Positions 22,968 to 29,465 of a stretch of DNA of 37,082 nt are shown piece after piece. The stretch lies in the NCBI RefSeq assembly GCF_900100315.1, contig NZ_FNFF01000030.1, positions 1 to 37,082 on the forward strand, in the 5' to 3' direction. Position 1 is the first letter of the stretch, and each line of letters starts with the position of its first letter. A program made the position numbers and the translations under genes. This DNA comes from Streptomyces indicus (GTDB lineage: Bacteria; Actinomycetota; Actinomycetes; Streptomycetales; Streptomycetaceae). The notes below the pieces were generated by a model, which searched no databases, had not been told where the DNA came from, and saw only the letters and a program-made list of their open reading frames with translations.

Positions 22968-23690
22968 ATGCCCATGCACGCCCAGATCGTCCTGTTCGAC
23001 GGCTTCGACCCGCTCGACGCCGTCGCACCCTTCGAGGTCCTGTACGCGGGGGGAGTCGCCGCAGGAGGGGAACTGACCGTCGAGCTGGTCACCGCCGAAG
23101 GGCCGCGCGAGGTCGTCAGCGGGACCGGGGGACTGACCCTCAGGGCCACGGCCGCCCTCGACCCGGCCCGCCCCGGCCTGGTCCTCGTCCCCGGCGCCTC
23201 CGGGCGGATCACCCCGCCCGACGGAGGGCAAGCCGGGCCGCCCGACGGAGAGCAAGCCGGGCCGGACGACGGAGACCAAGCCGGGCCGGACGGCGCGACC
23301 ATCCCCGTCCTCCTCGCCCGGGCCCTCACCACCGGCCTCCCCGCCCTCCTCAAGACCGCGATGGAGAACCCGCGGATCACCGTCACCACCGTCTGCGGCG
23401 GCTCCGCGCTCCTCGCGATGGCCGGACTCCTCGAAGGCCGGTACGCCACCACGCACCACCTGGGCCTCGACCTGCTGGACGCCACCGGCACCCGTGCCGT
23501 GGCGGCGCGCGTCGTCGACGACGGCGACCTGGTCACCGGTGCCGGCGTCACGTCGGGCATCGATCTGGCGCTCCATCTGCTCGAGCGCGAACTCGGCCCC
23601 CGTATCGCCCATGCCGTCGAAACGCTCTTCGCGTACGAGCGCCGCGGCACCGCCTGGCGCAACACCGGCCCGGAGCCCGCCGCCTTCTGA
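22968..23690 (+). CDS. DJ-1/PfpI-family protein with internal tandem-repeat insert
   Basis: 240 residues. The DJ-1/PfpI fold is shown by QIVLFDGFDPLDAVAPFEVL (with Glu23), the nucleophile elbow TVCGGSALLAMAGLLEG with Cys143, and TTHH (163-164). This matches isonitrile-hydratase/GlxA-like proteins, though no substrate can be assigned. Between strand VLVPGASG and the next helix there is an insert of three octapeptides (PPDGGQAG, PPDGEQAG, PDDGDQAG), residues 83-106, encoded by an exact-period 24-bp repeat. ATG at 22968 is used; an ATG two codons later is equally possible. It leads a plus-strand group with three small genes. Confidence 0.92.
   Translation: MPMHAQIVLFDGFDPLDAVAPFEVLYAGGVAAGGELTVELVTAEGPREVVSGTGGLTLRATAALDPARPGLVLVPGASGRITPPDGGQAGPPDGEQAGPDDGDQAGPDGATIPVLLARALTTGLPALLKTAMENPRITVTTVCGGSALLAMAGLLEGRYATTHHLGLDLLDATGTRAVAARVVDDGDLVTGAGVTSGIDLALHLLERELGPRIAHAVETLFAYERRGTAWRNTGPEPAAF
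23214..23285 (+). repeat. 24-bp tandem repeat in the DJ-1 gene
   Basis: Three consecutive 24-bp units start at 23214, 23238 and 23262. A partial fourth, CCGGACGGCG, follows at 23286. Each codes for P-(P/D)-D-G-x-Q-A-G. The period keeps the frame. Confidence 0.9.
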
Positions 23691-23736
23691 CGACACCGGC
23701 ACCACATTCGGACCCCACCCCACCCAAGGACCACGC

Positions 23737-24081
23737 ATGCCCACCAAAGGCACCAACCCCCTCCCCGTAGAGGGCATTTGGGACCTGACCCTCCTCACAC
23801 CCATCGACCGGATCGAGGCCGAGGCGGAGTTCACCCGCAGGGACGGCGTCCTCGTCGGAACGGCGCGCGGCGCCGGCGAGGAGGTGTCGCTCACGGAGCT
23901 CGTCCTGGACGGCGACCGCCTCACCTGGAAGCAGGCCATCACTCGGCCCCTGCGCCTGAACCTCGGCTTCGTCGTGACCGTCGACGGCGACACCCTCAGC
24001 GGCACCTCGCGGGCCGGCCGGCTGCCGGCCTCGAAGGTCAGCGGCGTGCGGCGCCGCGCGCAGACGGGCGAGGACCGCTGA
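23737..24081 (+). CDS. Small conserved protein, probable beta-barrel
   Basis: 114 residues. The pattern is of alternating strands: EGIWDLTLLTPIDRIEAEAEFTRRDGVLVGTARG, then SLTELVLDGDRLTWKQAIT, then LNLGFVVTVDGDTLSGTSRAGRLPASKVSGVR. This is the lipocalin-like layout seen in many small actinobacterial proteins of unknown role. No catalytic residues are recognised. AAGGA lies seven bases before the ATG. It lies 46 bases after the DJ-1 gene and two before the next gene, so it belongs to the same transcript. Confidence 0.75.
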   Translation: MPTKGTNPLPVEGIWDLTLLTPIDRIEAEAEFTRRDGVLVGTARGAGEEVSLTELVLDGDRLTWKQAITRPLRLNLGFVVTVDGDTLSGTSRAGRLPASKVSGVRRRAQTGEDR

Positions 24082-24083
24082 CC

Positions 24084-24530
24084 ATGACCAAGTTCTTCCT
24101 CGTCCTGCACGTCCTGGCCGCGGTCGTGGCCGTGGGCCCGGTCACCGTCGCGGCCAGCATGTTCCCGCCGGCGCTGCGCCGCGCACAGCGGGATCCGGAC
24201 GGGCCGCAGGCGCGCACGGTGCTCGGTGTGCTGCACCGGATCTGCCGTGTGTACGCGGGCGTCGGGCTTGCCGTGCCGGTCTTCGGGTTCGCCACGGCGA
24301 GCAGCCTCGGGGTCCTGGAGGACGCCTGGCTGATCGTCTCGATCGTCCTGACCGCCGCGGCCGCCGCCGTCCTGGCCCTGCTGCTCCTGCCGGCCCAGGA
24401 CCGCGCGTTCGCCGAGCCCGCCCACGACGGCGCCGCCCGACTGGCCATGCTCACCGGCGTCTTCAACCTGCTCTGGGCCACGGTCACGGTCCTGATGATC
24501 ATCCGCCCCGGCTCGACGACGGGAGCCTGA
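24084..24530 (+). CDS. Small integral membrane protein (DUF2269-like)
   Basis: 148 residues with four transmembrane helices at about 4-25, 52-72, 80-102 and 120-142. The start MTKFFLVLHVLAAVVAVGPVTVAASMFPPALRRA, with a helix-1 His, resembles DUF2269-type membrane proteins of unknown function. It begins two bases after the preceding stop and is followed two bases later by the next start, so it is translationally coupled in the DJ-1 operon. The function is not known. Confidence 0.75.
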   Translation: MTKFFLVLHVLAAVVAVGPVTVAASMFPPALRRAQRDPDGPQARTVLGVLHRICRVYAGVGLAVPVFGFATASSLGVLEDAWLIVSIVLTAAAAAVLALLLLPAQDRAFAEPAHDGAARLAMLTGVFNLLWATVTVLMIIRPGSTTGA

Positions 24531-24532
24531 CG

Positions 24533-24904
24533 ATGGCATATGGGACCCGCCACACCGAGCCCTACGGGACGCACCCCCGCCGCGCCCTCCGCATCGCCGC
24601 GAACGCCGAACTGGCCACCCTGGCCGTGCTCCTGGCCAACCTGGCCACCGTCCACCTTGAGCCGGTGTCCTCCCTGACCGGTCCGGCACACGGCTGTGCG
24701 TACCTCTTCGTCATCGCCGCGGTGTGGCGTACGGGAGAGGCGAGGACGGCCACCAGGCTCACCGCTCTCCTCCCCGGCATCGGCGGCCTGCTGGCACTCC
24801 GCCGGCTCGAACAGCCCTATGAGCAGCCCAATCAACGGACCAATGAACAGCCCGATGAACAGCCCGATGAACAGCCCGATGAACAGCCCGATGAACGGGC
24901 CTAG
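24533..24904 (+). CDS. Small membrane protein (DUF3817-like) with acidic repeat tail
   Basis: 123 residues. Three hydrophobic segments (about 19-42, 48-66, 72-90) with the GPAHGCAYLFVIAAVW motif resemble DUF3817. The last 30 residues are a tandem tetrapeptide, E-Q-P-D, repeated four times after degenerate copies. They are coded by a 12-bp repeat at 24845-24892. It is the last gene of the DJ-1 group. Its stop codon lies in a CTAG tetramer (24901-24904) shared with the stop of the convergent gene, so the two reading frames overlap tail to tail by four bases. Confidence 0.72.
   Translation: MAYGTRHTEPYGTHPRRALRIAANAELATLAVLLANLATVHLEPVSSLTGPAHGCAYLFVIAAVWRTGEARTATRLTALLPGIGGLLALRRLEQPYEQPNQRTNEQPDEQPDEQPDEQPDERA
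24845..24892 (+). repeat. 12-bp tandem repeat at the end of the DUF3817-like gene
   Basis: Four exact copies of GAACAGCCCGAT (24845-24892) are flanked by degenerate copies from about 24818 and a partial copy to 24900. It is coding and in frame. Confidence 0.92.
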
Positions 24905-25560
24905 TTGCCCGCCACGTCCTTCACCGCCACGGCCACCGGCGTGGATCCGCCGATGAGTTCCAGGGTCAGGCCGGCCGTCGCCGAGCTGTCCACCAGTTCC
25001 GCGAGCACCGCCGCCACGTCCTCGCGCGTGACATCCCCGCGCCCGGTGGACGCCTCGAGCCGTACGAGACCCGTGCCGGGGCCGTCGGTCAGCCGCCCGG
25101 GCCGCAGGATCGTCCAGTCCAGGCCCTCGCGTCCGCGGACATACGCGTCGGCCGCGCCCTTGGCGCGCAGATACGCGTCGAAGACGCCGTCGCCCTCGTG
25201 CGCGGGGTCCGCGTTCATCGCCGAGACGACGATGTGCCGCCGCACCCCGGCCCGCTCGGCGGCCTCGGCGAACAGCACCGCCGCCGCGCGGTCCACCGCG
25301 TCCTTGCGCTCCGCACCGGACCCGGGGCCCGCGCCGGCGGCGAACACGGCCGCGTCCGCACCCTGCAGATGCGCCGCGACCTCCTCGACGCCCGCCGACT
25401 CCAGATCGCAGAGCACCGGCTCGGCGCCGGCCGCCCGCAGATCGTCGCCCTGGGCCGGATTGCGGATGAGCCCGGCCACCTCGTATCCACCGCGCGCATC
25501 CAGCAGGCGTGAGAGCTTGAGCGCGATCTGACCGTGTCCCCCAGCGATGACAATGCGCAT
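24901..25560 (-). CDS. NAD(P)-binding Rossmann protein (atypical SDR, NmrA-like)
   Basis: 219 residues. The nucleotide-binding loop is MRIVIAGGHGQIALKLSRLL (G-x-x-G-x-I). VVSAMNADP and LDWTILRPGRLTDGPGTG are typical of NAD(P)H-binding atypical short-chain dehydrogenases. No Tyr-x-x-x-Lys catalytic pair is evident, although YLRAKGAADAYV occupies that region. The substrate is unknown. The ATG at 25560 has only GGAG at very short spacing, so translation may be leaderless. It converges on the DUF3817-like gene with a four-base overlap. The upstream gap carries repeated GGAATGTTC elements. Confidence 0.88.
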   Translation of the reverse strand: MRIVIAGGHGQIALKLSRLLDARGGYEVAGLIRNPAQGDDLRAAGAEPVLCDLESAGVEEVAAHLQGADAAVFAAGAGPGSGAERKDAVDRAAAVLFAEAAERAGVRRHIVVSAMNADPAHEGDGVFDAYLRAKGAADAYVRGREGLDWTILRPGRLTDGPGTGLVRLEASTGRGDVTREDVAAVLAELVDSSATAGLTLELIGGSTPVAVAVKDVAGN

Positions 25561-25791
25561 GCTCCGACGGTACGCCGGGCAGCGGGGTCACGCCGCTCCG
25601 GCGAGGTCGCCGACCTGGGACGCTACGGAATGTTCACCGCACGGGGAGCAGTACGGAGCGGAATGTTCCCCGCCATGTTCCTGGTCACGTTCCCCGCCGC
25701 GATCCCGGCCGTGACGCGTGCCGGAATCGCGCCCGATCAAGGACGCGCCAAGAGCAGAGGGACCGTCAGAAGCCGTCGCCCGAAAGCGAGT
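25561..25791. promoter_or_regulatory. Upstream region of the Rossmann-protein gene with GGAATGTTC repeats
   Basis: 231 bases without a gene. GGAATGTTC occurs at 25627-25635 and 25660-25668, 33 bp apart (about three helical turns). Partial copies (ATGTTCC, CGTTCCCCGCC) follow to about 25700. They may be operator half-sites. No promoter boxes were settled. Confidence 0.35.
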
Positions 25792-27042
25792 TCAGGAACT
25801 CTCGCCGCTCTTGGACCGCCCCTGCCGCGGCAGATCGAGCGCGACCGCCGCCGCCGAGTCGCAGTACTCCCGCACGGCACTGGTGCGCGCCACCACCCGG
25901 CCCCGGTGCACCACGATCCGGCTGTACGCGAGGGAGAGCGCACCCGCGAGCCGGTCGCCGCGCACCGCGAGCAACTCGGCCGGGAAACCGGCCTCCACGC
26001 GCACCTCGGGCAGCGCCATCGCCGCCCGCGCGGCACCGCAGACGGCATCGTACGCCCGGTCCGGTTCGAGCCCGTGCTGCGAGGCCAGCAGGTACGCGGC
26101 CTCCAGCGGGTCGCCGCGGCCCACCGGGTTCGCGGGGTCGCGCAGGGCACCGCTGCCCGCGGCCACCCGTACGCCCGCGGCACGCAGCAGCCGTACCGGA
26201 GCCGTCGTACTGCCGCGTCGCCCGAGACCGCCGCAGTCGCCCTGCGGCAGACACACCACATTGACACCCGCCGCGGCGAGCGCTTCCGCGGACCGCACGG
26301 CCACCTCGCGCGGCACCCGCCCGAGCCCGCCGAGCGGACCGATGCTCACGCCGGGCCGCAGCCCGCCGGCCATGGCCGCGAGCCGGGCGAGCCGGGCCGG
26401 GTCGAGGCCGTCGGTGTGCAGGTCGACGGGGCAGCCGTGCTCGGCCGCGACCTCGAGGACCGCCTCCACATAGCCGGTCGGGTCCGGATCCAGGTCGGGG
26501 CAGCCGCCCACGACCGAGGCGCCCATCTTCACGGCGTCGCGCAGCATCGCGAGCCCGTCCGCACCGGCGACCCCGGTCAGCAGTCGCGGCACCGCCACCG
26601 CCGACAACTCGGCGAGCCCGCGCAGCGAACGGCGCGCCTGAAGCACCGCCTCCATCGGCCCGAGCCCCTGCACATCCCCGATCCGCACATGCGAGCGCAG
26701 CGCCGTCGCCCCGTGCCCGAGCTGGAGCAACGCGGCCTCGGTGGCGCGCCGTTGGACCTCCGTGGCGTCGTACGAGACCGGTCCGTCGCCCTCCGCGGCG
26801 AGCGCGGTGTCGCTGTGCGCGTGCGGCTCGGCCGGCGCGGGCAGCAGCAGATAGCCGCTCAGGTCCACGCGCGCGGCATGCGCGGCGAGCGACCCCGCCG
26901 TGCCCACGGCCTCGATCCGCCCGCGCCCCAGGCGTACGTCCACGGTCCTGCCGTCGGTGAGCCGCGCCCCACAGAGCAGCAGCGAGGCCGTCTCCTCGGC
27001 GGCACCGTCACGGTGCGGCGGCTGGGGCTGGCTGTCGGGCAT
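25792..27042 (-). CDS. Cytosine-deaminase-like amidohydrolase family protein, possibly catalytically inactive
   Basis: 416 residues with the amidohydrolase TIM-barrel architecture: a small N-terminal beta-domain (20-65), first metal motif EPHAHSD with H74 and H76, VDLHTD with H209, then a C-terminal beta-domain. Compared from memory with E. coli CodA, several key positions differ. The HCDE motif, whose Glu is the proton shuttle, reads HTDG (G212). The SH of the next strand reads VSIGP. The metal Asp of the usual GSDN-IRDP motif reads GSGALRDP (G298). This suggests loss of deaminase activity or a changed mechanism. It is divergent from the tRNA-Thr gene. A 12-bp direct repeat (GGTTCGGGTGGC twice, 27071-27094) lies just upstream. 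Confidence 0.85.
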   Translation of the reverse strand: MPDSQPQPPHRDGAAEETASLLLCGARLTDGRTVDVRLGRGRIEAVGTAGSLAAHAARVDLSGYLLLPAPAEPHAHSDTALAAEGDGPVSYDATEVQRRATEAALLQLGHGATALRSHVRIGDVQGLGPMEAVLQARRSLRGLAELSAVAVPRLLTGVAGADGLAMLRDAVKMGASVVGGCPDLDPDPTGYVEAVLEVAAEHGCPVDLHTDGLDPARLARLAAMAGGLRPGVSIGPLGGLGRVPREVAVRSAEALAAAGVNVVCLPQGDCGGLGRRGSTTAPVRLLRAAGVRVAAGSGALRDPANPVGRGDPLEAAYLLASQHGLEPDRAYDAVCGAARAAMALPEVRVEAGFPAELLAVRGDRLAGALSLAYSRIVVHRGRVVARTSAVREYCDSAAAVALDLPRQGRSKSGESS

Positions 27043-27293
27043 CGCGCTCCAGAAGCGGGGATCGGGCGGCGGTTCGGGTGGCGGTTCGGGTGGCGAGACC
27101 GGCGCAGGTGTGGATCAAGATCACGCAGCGTGTTCCGAGCCTAGGGCGCGGTGCGGCCCGCTTCGAGGAGGAGCGCAATAGTCGTACCGGTGTGGTGCCC
27201 GGGGCGGGCGAGGCCCCCGGGAAGCGCTCCGGGCCAGGCCCGCCATAAGGATTTGGGCGATCGGCGACCGACCGTGTAATGTCTTCATCGCTC
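27043..27293. promoter_or_regulatory. Divergent region, amidohydrolase / tRNA-Thr; candidate tRNA promoter
   Basis: TTGGGC at 27253-27258 and TAATGT at 27277-27282, 18 bp apart, make a plausible promoter. Its start point would lie about five bases before tRNA-Thr. On the other side GGTTCGGGTGGC is tandemly repeated at 27071-27094. No gene is seen in these 251 bases. Confidence 0.5.
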
Positions 27294-27366
27294 GCCCCAA
27301 TAGCTCAGTCGGTAGAGCGTCTCCATGGTAAGGAGAAGGTCTGCGGTTCGATTCCGCATTGGGGCT
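27294..27366 (+). tRNA. tRNA-Thr (anticodon GGT)
   Basis: 73 bases. The acceptor stem GCCCCAA pairs with TTGGGGC, with discriminator T. The anticodon stem TCTCC/GGAGA holds the loop ATGGTAA. The T arm is GCGGTTCGATTCCGC. CCA is not encoded. It is the first gene of a tRNA-Thr, tRNA-Met, rpmG unit. Confidence 0.97.
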
Positions 27367-27375
27367 CTGGTGCAA

Positions 27376-27391
27376 CACCACATATGTGGTG
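27376..27391. repeat. Perfect 16-bp palindrome between the two tRNAs
   Basis: CACCACATATGTGGTG reads the same on both strands and fills the middle of the 35-base spacer. It could be an RNA-processing hairpin or a protein-binding site. Confidence 0.8.
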
Positions 27392-27401
27392 CATGCATCA
27401 C

Positions 27402-27474
27402 AGCGGTGTAGCTCAGTCGGTAGAGCAAGCGGCTCATAATCGCTGTGTCACCGGTTCAAGTCCGGTCACCGCTA
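27402..27474 (+). tRNA. tRNA-Met (anticodon CAT)
   Basis: 73 bases. The acceptor stem AGCGGTG pairs with CACCGCT, with discriminator A. The anticodon loop is CTCATAA. The T arm is CCGGTTCAAGTCCGG. A CAT anticodon could also belong to a lysidine-modified tRNA-Ile. The A-U first pair and the place next to rpmG favour elongator Met, but this is not proved by sequence alone. Confidence 0.9.
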
Positions 27475-27479
27475 CTGAC

Positions 27480-27517
27480 AGTAGCCGATTGTGGGGTCGG
27501 TCCTCCGGTCGGCTACT
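27480..27517 (+). terminator. Hairpin between tRNA-Met and rpmG
   Basis: AGTAGCCGA at 27480-27488 pairs with TCGGCTACT at 27509-27517, followed by CTTCTAT. It could terminate the tRNA transcript or act as an attenuator or processing site before rpmG. Confidence 0.65.
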
Positions 27518-27566
27518 CTTCTATGCGTTAGTACGTCCATCCGTTCGTCCAAGTAGGAGCACTCCA

Positions 27567-27731
27567 GTGGCTGCCACCGACGTCCGCCCGAAGATCACGC
27601 TGGCCTGCGTGGAGTGCAAGGAGCGGAACTACATCACCAAGAAGAACCGGCGCAACAACCCGGACCGTCTTGAGATGAAGAAGCACTGCCCGCGTTGCAA
27701 CGCGCACACCGCGCACCGCGAGACGCGATAA
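27567..27731 (+). CDS. rpmG: Ribosomal protein L33 (zinc-binding form)
   Basis: 54 residues, full length for L33 of the large ribosomal subunit. Two CxxC pairs, CVEC (14-17) and CPRC (near 41-44), form a zinc ribbon, so this is the C-plus version. NYITKKNRRNNPDRLEMKKHC is the family core. GTG at 27567 is preceded by TAGGAG. Streptomyces genomes often have a second, zinc-free L33 elsewhere, made under zinc starvation (known for the family); none is in this window. It is cotranscribed with, or directly behind, two tRNA genes. Confidence 0.97.
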   Translation: MAATDVRPKITLACVECKERNYITKKNRRNNPDRLEMKKHCPRCNAHTAHRETR

Positions 27732-27742
27732 CAAGGCTCGTT

Positions 27743-27786
27743 CGCGAGGCCGTCCCCATTCATTTGGGGGCGGCCTCGCGGCGTTT
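27743..27786 (+). terminator. Terminator after rpmG
   Basis: A 15-bp stem (CGCGAGGCCG at 27743-27752 extended by TCCCC, pairing with 27766-27780) is followed by GCGTTTTCG. It lies only 32 bases before the ATG of the next gene, so that gene must rely on read-through or a promoter inside the stem region. Confidence 0.85.
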
Positions 27787-27817
27787 TCGTCCCAACTGTT
27801 GAGGAGGTTGCGAGCCC

Positions 27818-28270
27818 ATGGCGCTCGACCAGTCCTTCGTCGGGCGGACCTACCCGCCCACCGAGCCCTACGAGGTCGGCCGGGAGAAGATCCGTGAGTT
27901 CGCCGAGGCGGTGGGCGACGCCAACCCCGTCTACACCGACCCCGAGGCGGCCAAGGCGTACGGCCACAGCGATGTGATCGCGCCGCCGACCTTTGTGTTC
28001 GCCATCACGTTCAAGGCGGCGGGCCAGGTCGTCGAGGACCCGCAGCTCGGCCTGGACTACAGCCGGGTGGTGCACGGCGACCAGAAGTTCGCGTACACGC
28101 GTCCCGTGCGCGCGGGCGACCGCCTCAGCGTCACCTCGACCATCGAGGCGATCAAGTCCATGGCGGGCAACGACATCCTGGACATCCGCGGAGAGGTCCA
28201 CGACGAGGCCGGCGAGCACGTGGTGACCGCGTGGACCAAGCTCGTCGCGCGCGCCGCGGACGGAGAGTGA
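27818..28270 (+). CDS. MaoC-like dehydratase, HadA-type (UPF0336)
   Basis: 150 residues, a single hot-dog domain. It resembles mycobacterial HadA, the non-catalytic partner in the (3R)-hydroxyacyl-ACP dehydratase of the FAS-II cycle. At the hydratase site, GDANPVYTDPEAAKAYGHSDVIAPPTF, the usual catalytic His is replaced (D34, Y39), which fits the HadA role of binding the acyl chain. GAGGAGG precedes the ATG. The next gene begins five bases downstream and encodes the catalytic HadB-like partner. In Streptomyces, which lacks mycolic acids, the substrate is unclear. Confidence 0.9.
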   Translation: MALDQSFVGRTYPPTEPYEVGREKIREFAEAVGDANPVYTDPEAAKAYGHSDVIAPPTFVFAITFKAAGQVVEDPQLGLDYSRVVHGDQKFAYTRPVRAGDRLSVTSTIEAIKSMAGNDILDIRGEVHDEAGEHVVTAWTKLVARAADGE

Positions 28271-28275
28271 CGGTG

Positions 28276-28716
28276 ATGACGGTGAGCACGAAGATTTCCT
28301 ACGCGGACGTCGAGGTCGGCACCGAGCTGCCGGCGCAGACCTTCCCCGTGACGCGCGCCACGCTCGTGCGGTACGCGGGCGCCTCCGGCGACTTCAACCC
28401 GATCCACTGGAACGAGAAGTTCGCCAAGGAGGTCGGCCTCCCGGACGTCATCGCGCACGGCATGTTCACGATGGCCGAGGCCGTCCGCGTCGTGACCGAC
28501 TGGACCGGTGACCCGGGTGCGGTCGTCGAGTACGGGGTCCGCTTCACCAAGCCGGTCGTCGTGCCGAACGACGACAAGGGCGCCGAGATCGAGGTCAGCG
28601 CCAAGGTCGCGGCCAAGCTCGACGACGAGGCGAAGACCGTACGGGTCGATCTGACCGCCATGAGCGCGGGGCAGAAGGTGCTGGGCATGTCGCGTGCGGT
28701 GGTCCGGCTGGCCTGA
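28276..28716 (+). CDS. MaoC-like dehydratase, HadB-type
   Basis: 146 residues. This is a hot-dog fold with the complete hydratase-2 motif, GDFNPIHWNEKFAKEVGLPDVIAHGMFTM, giving catalytic D39 and H44. It likely forms the active subunit of a heterodimer with the product of the gene just upstream and dehydrates (3R)-hydroxyacyl-ACP or -CoA thioesters. ATG at 28276 is preceded by GGAG; a GTG one codon earlier is possible. It ends before a strong hairpin at 28732-28763. Confidence 0.92.
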   Translation: MTVSTKISYADVEVGTELPAQTFPVTRATLVRYAGASGDFNPIHWNEKFAKEVGLPDVIAHGMFTMAEAVRVVTDWTGDPGAVVEYGVRFTKPVVVPNDDKGAEIEVSAKVAAKLDDEAKTVRVDLTAMSAGQKVLGMSRAVVRLA

Positions 28717-28731
28717 GCTGGCGAGGAGTGC

Positions 28732-28763
28732 GAGGGGCGCCTGTCCGAGGACGGGCGCCCCTC
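28732..28763 (+). terminator. Terminator after the HadB-like gene
   Basis: GAGGGGCGCC pairs with GGCGCCCCTC, and the stem continues inward through TGTCC/GGACG. CTTCC follows. It lies 16 bases past the stop codon. Confidence 0.85.
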
Positions 28764-28787
28764 TTCCGTATCCCGTCCGCGTACCCC

Positions 28788-28817
28788 TTGACGTAGTTAG
28801 TAATTGGCCACTAACTT
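28788..28817 (+). promoter_or_regulatory. Promoter and operator of the TetR gene
   Basis: TTGACG (28788-28793) and TAACTT (28812-28817) are 18 bp apart. The inverted repeat GTTAGT-N8-ACTAAC (28796-28815) fills the spacer and touches the -10 box, so bound repressor would block RNA polymerase. The ATG at 28824 is at the expected start point, so the mRNA is probably leaderless. Confidence 0.8.
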
Positions 28818-28823
28818 AGCCGC

Positions 28824-29378
28824 ATGGTCAGGATGAGTGCGGAAGAGCGGCGAGAGAGCGTCATCCGGGCGGCGGTCACCGAGTTCTCGCGGGGCGGGTA
28901 CCACGGCACCTCGACCGAGGCGATCGCCAAGCGGGTCGGTGTCTCGCAGCCGTATCTCTTCCGCCTCTTCCCGGGAAAGCAGGCGATCTTCCTGGAGGCC
29001 TCCCGCCGCTGCTGCCGGGATGTCACCGAGGTGTTCCGGCGCGCGTCGGAGGGGCTCGAGGGCGAGGCGGCCACGAAGGCGATGGGGGAGGCGTACCAGG
29101 CGCTCATCGCGGACGACCCCGAGAAGCTGCTCATGCAGATGCAGATGTACGTGGCGGTCGCGGCCGCCGAGGCCGCGGGCGACCGCGCGTTCGGCGAGGC
29201 GCTGCGCGCCGAGTGGATGGAGATGTACGACGTCGCCAACCTCGCGATGGGGGCGGACGTCAACGAGACGACGCAGTTCCTGGCGTACGGGATGCTCGTC
29301 AATGTCCTGGTGTCGATGGGGTTCCAGCCCGAGCACCGGGTGTGGGCCGGCTTCTACGAGGAAGTCCAGCCGCGGTGA
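28824..29378 (+). CDS. TetR-family transcriptional repressor
   Basis: 184 residues. The N-terminal helix-turn-helix (about 10-55) reads ESVIRAAVTEFSRGGYHGTSTEAIAKRVGVSQPYLFRLFPGK. The rest is an all-helical ligand-binding domain. It lies 87 bases before an exporter gene on the same strand. The same operator, GTTAGT-N8-ACTAA(C/T), lies in front of both genes, so it most likely represses itself and the exporter until a transported drug-like ligand binds. No ribosome site is seen before the ATG at 28824, in line with a leaderless transcript. Confidence 0.94.
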   Translation: MVRMSAEERRESVIRAAVTEFSRGGYHGTSTEAIAKRVGVSQPYLFRLFPGKQAIFLEASRRCCRDVTEVFRRASEGLEGEAATKAMGEAYQALIADDPEKLLMQMQMYVAVAAAEAAGDRAFGEALRAEWMEMYDVANLAMGADVNETTQFLAYGMLVNVLVSMGFQPEHRVWAGFYEEVQPR

Positions 29379-29423
29379 TCGGAACGAAGCGGTGGAAGGG
29401 TGCGCGCTTTTGTGCCCGCTGAA

Positions 29424-29443
29424 GTTAGTCATCAATAACTAAT
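29424..29443 (+). promoter_or_regulatory. Second copy of the TetR operator, upstream of the exporter gene
   Basis: GTTAGT-N8-ACTAAT has the same half-sites and the same 8-bp gap as the operator at 28796-28815, although the gap sequences differ. It lies 22 bases before the exporter start codon. Confidence 0.8.
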
Positions 29444-29465
29444 CAACCTCCCGGAGGGGACGGCA

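Noticed and set aside
24845..24892. Short tandem repeats as a CRISPR array
   Set aside because: The units are 12-25 bp, contiguous and without spacers, and no cas genes are present.
24038..25591. A long minus-strand frame with repeated FIGLFIGL that looks like a membrane protein
   Set aside because: It is the antisense reading of the 12-bp repeat and of the Rossmann-protein gene. The plus-strand frame has a proper start, spacing and family features.
25786..25803. GAGTTC-AG-GAACTC palindrome at the amidohydrolase stop as an operator
   Set aside because: It is within the coding end and short, and chance or codon choice explains it.
19242..27293. A complete integrated element after tRNA-Tyr
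   Set aside because: No integrase, excisionase, transfer gene or duplicated tRNA 3' end was seen.
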